From: CAYVQU01 sp964453155
GTDB taxonomy: Bacteria > Chloroflexota > Anaerolineae > Anaerolineales > UBA11858
Length of the DNA: 6,340 nucleotides
Reading direction: 5' to 3'
Assembly (NCBI GenBank): GCA_964453155.1
Contig: CAYVQU010000251.1
Location: 1 to 6,340, forward strand
Shown: positions 6,244 to 6,340 of the stretch, in pieces
How positions within the stretch are numbered: position 1 is the first letter of the stretch
Layout: every line of letters begins with the position of its first letter
Notes under the pieces: model-generated
Told to the model about the DNA's origin: nothing
The model's database searches: none
The model's input: only the letters and a program-made list of their open reading frames with translations
Program-made: the position numbers and the translations under genes

Positions 6244-6316
6244 GGGCCTGTAGCGCAGTTGGGAGCGCGCATCAATCGCACTGATGAGGTCGCGGGTTCG
6301 AATCCCGCCAGGTCCA
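6244..6316 (+). tRNA. tRNA-Ala, anticodon CGC
   Basis: The sequence folds into a full 73-base cloverleaf. The acceptor stem is GGGCCTG/CAGGTCC and the D stem GCGC/GCGC with loop AGTTGGGA. The anticodon stem is CATCA/TGATG with loop ATCGCAC, the variable loop AGGTC, and the T stem GCGGG/CCCGC with loop TTCGAAT. The anticodon CGC is at 6277-6279 and reads GCG (alanine). Position 3 is G and position 70 is T, giving the G3:U70 wobble that alanyl-tRNA synthetase recognises, and the discriminator is A73. T8-A14 and G15-C48 tertiary pairs are present. CCT follows A73, so the CCA end is not encoded and must be added by a nucleotidyltransferase. A32 and C38 face each other in the loop, which is less usual. 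Confidence 0.95.
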
Positions 6317-6340
6317 CCTGATTGTACCCATCCCGAACCA

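Noticed and set aside
5916..6317. 133-residue minus-strand reading frame beginning MDLAGFEPATSSVR
   Set aside because: Its N-terminus is the antisense of the tRNA gene. Peptides like this are a well-known false prediction opposite tRNAs, and the rest overlaps the ribbon protein on the other strand.
6317..6340. Tail after the tRNA
   Set aside because: There are only 24 bases, with no T-run, second tRNA or start of a gene that can be supported.

Overview
The window looks like ordinary chromosomal DNA from a bacterium of moderate GC (roughly 45% by eye), probably from a metagenome. A Chloroflexota (Anaerolineae-like) source is my best guess. The guess rests on gene content: a polytopic membrane protein fused to an endonuclease/exonuclease/phosphatase (EEP) domain, a small membrane protein with a Cys4 ribbon, and a tRNA gene without an encoded CCA. 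No marker gene proves it. I see no insertion sequence, integrase, CRISPR array, phage gene or rRNA. Nearly all of the window is coding, and no gene-free stretch exceeds about 160 bases.

Layout. (1) Bases 2-1690, plus strand: the 3' part of a membrane protein with 8-10 predicted helices and a C-terminal EEP-fold domain, open to the left edge. The overall plan resembles eukaryotic Cwh43/PGAP2IP. (2) Bases 1681-1781: three inverted repeats in a row, the last a strong bidirectional terminator shared by convergent genes. (3) Bases 1806-5580, minus strand: a probable four-gene operon transcribed right to left. Its order is M24 Xaa-Pro-type peptidase, small FHA-domain protein, MFS permease, PAP2-type membrane phosphatase. 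Gaps are 40 bp, 62 bp and then a 17-bp overlap. (4) Bases 5581-5731: a divergent promoter region with a perfect TATAAT for the operon. (5) Bases 5732-6199, plus strand: a 155-residue protein with two membrane helices, a Cys4 ribbon and an Arg-rich tail. (6) Bases 6203-6316: a near-consensus sigma-70 promoter driving tRNA-Ala(CGC).

How the genes may work together. Two convergent genes encode membrane-embedded phosphoesterase-type enzymes (EEP and PAP2), which hints at lipid or lipid-linked phosphate metabolism, but this is inference. The operon pairs a cytoplasmic peptidase, a phosphothreonine reader, a transporter and a lipid phosphatase. I do not recognise a single pathway joining them. I did not find a clear novel defence or mobile system. 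The best leads are the Cwh43-like fusion, the Cys4-ribbon membrane protein, the stacked inverted repeats and the C7 run at the end of the FHA gene.
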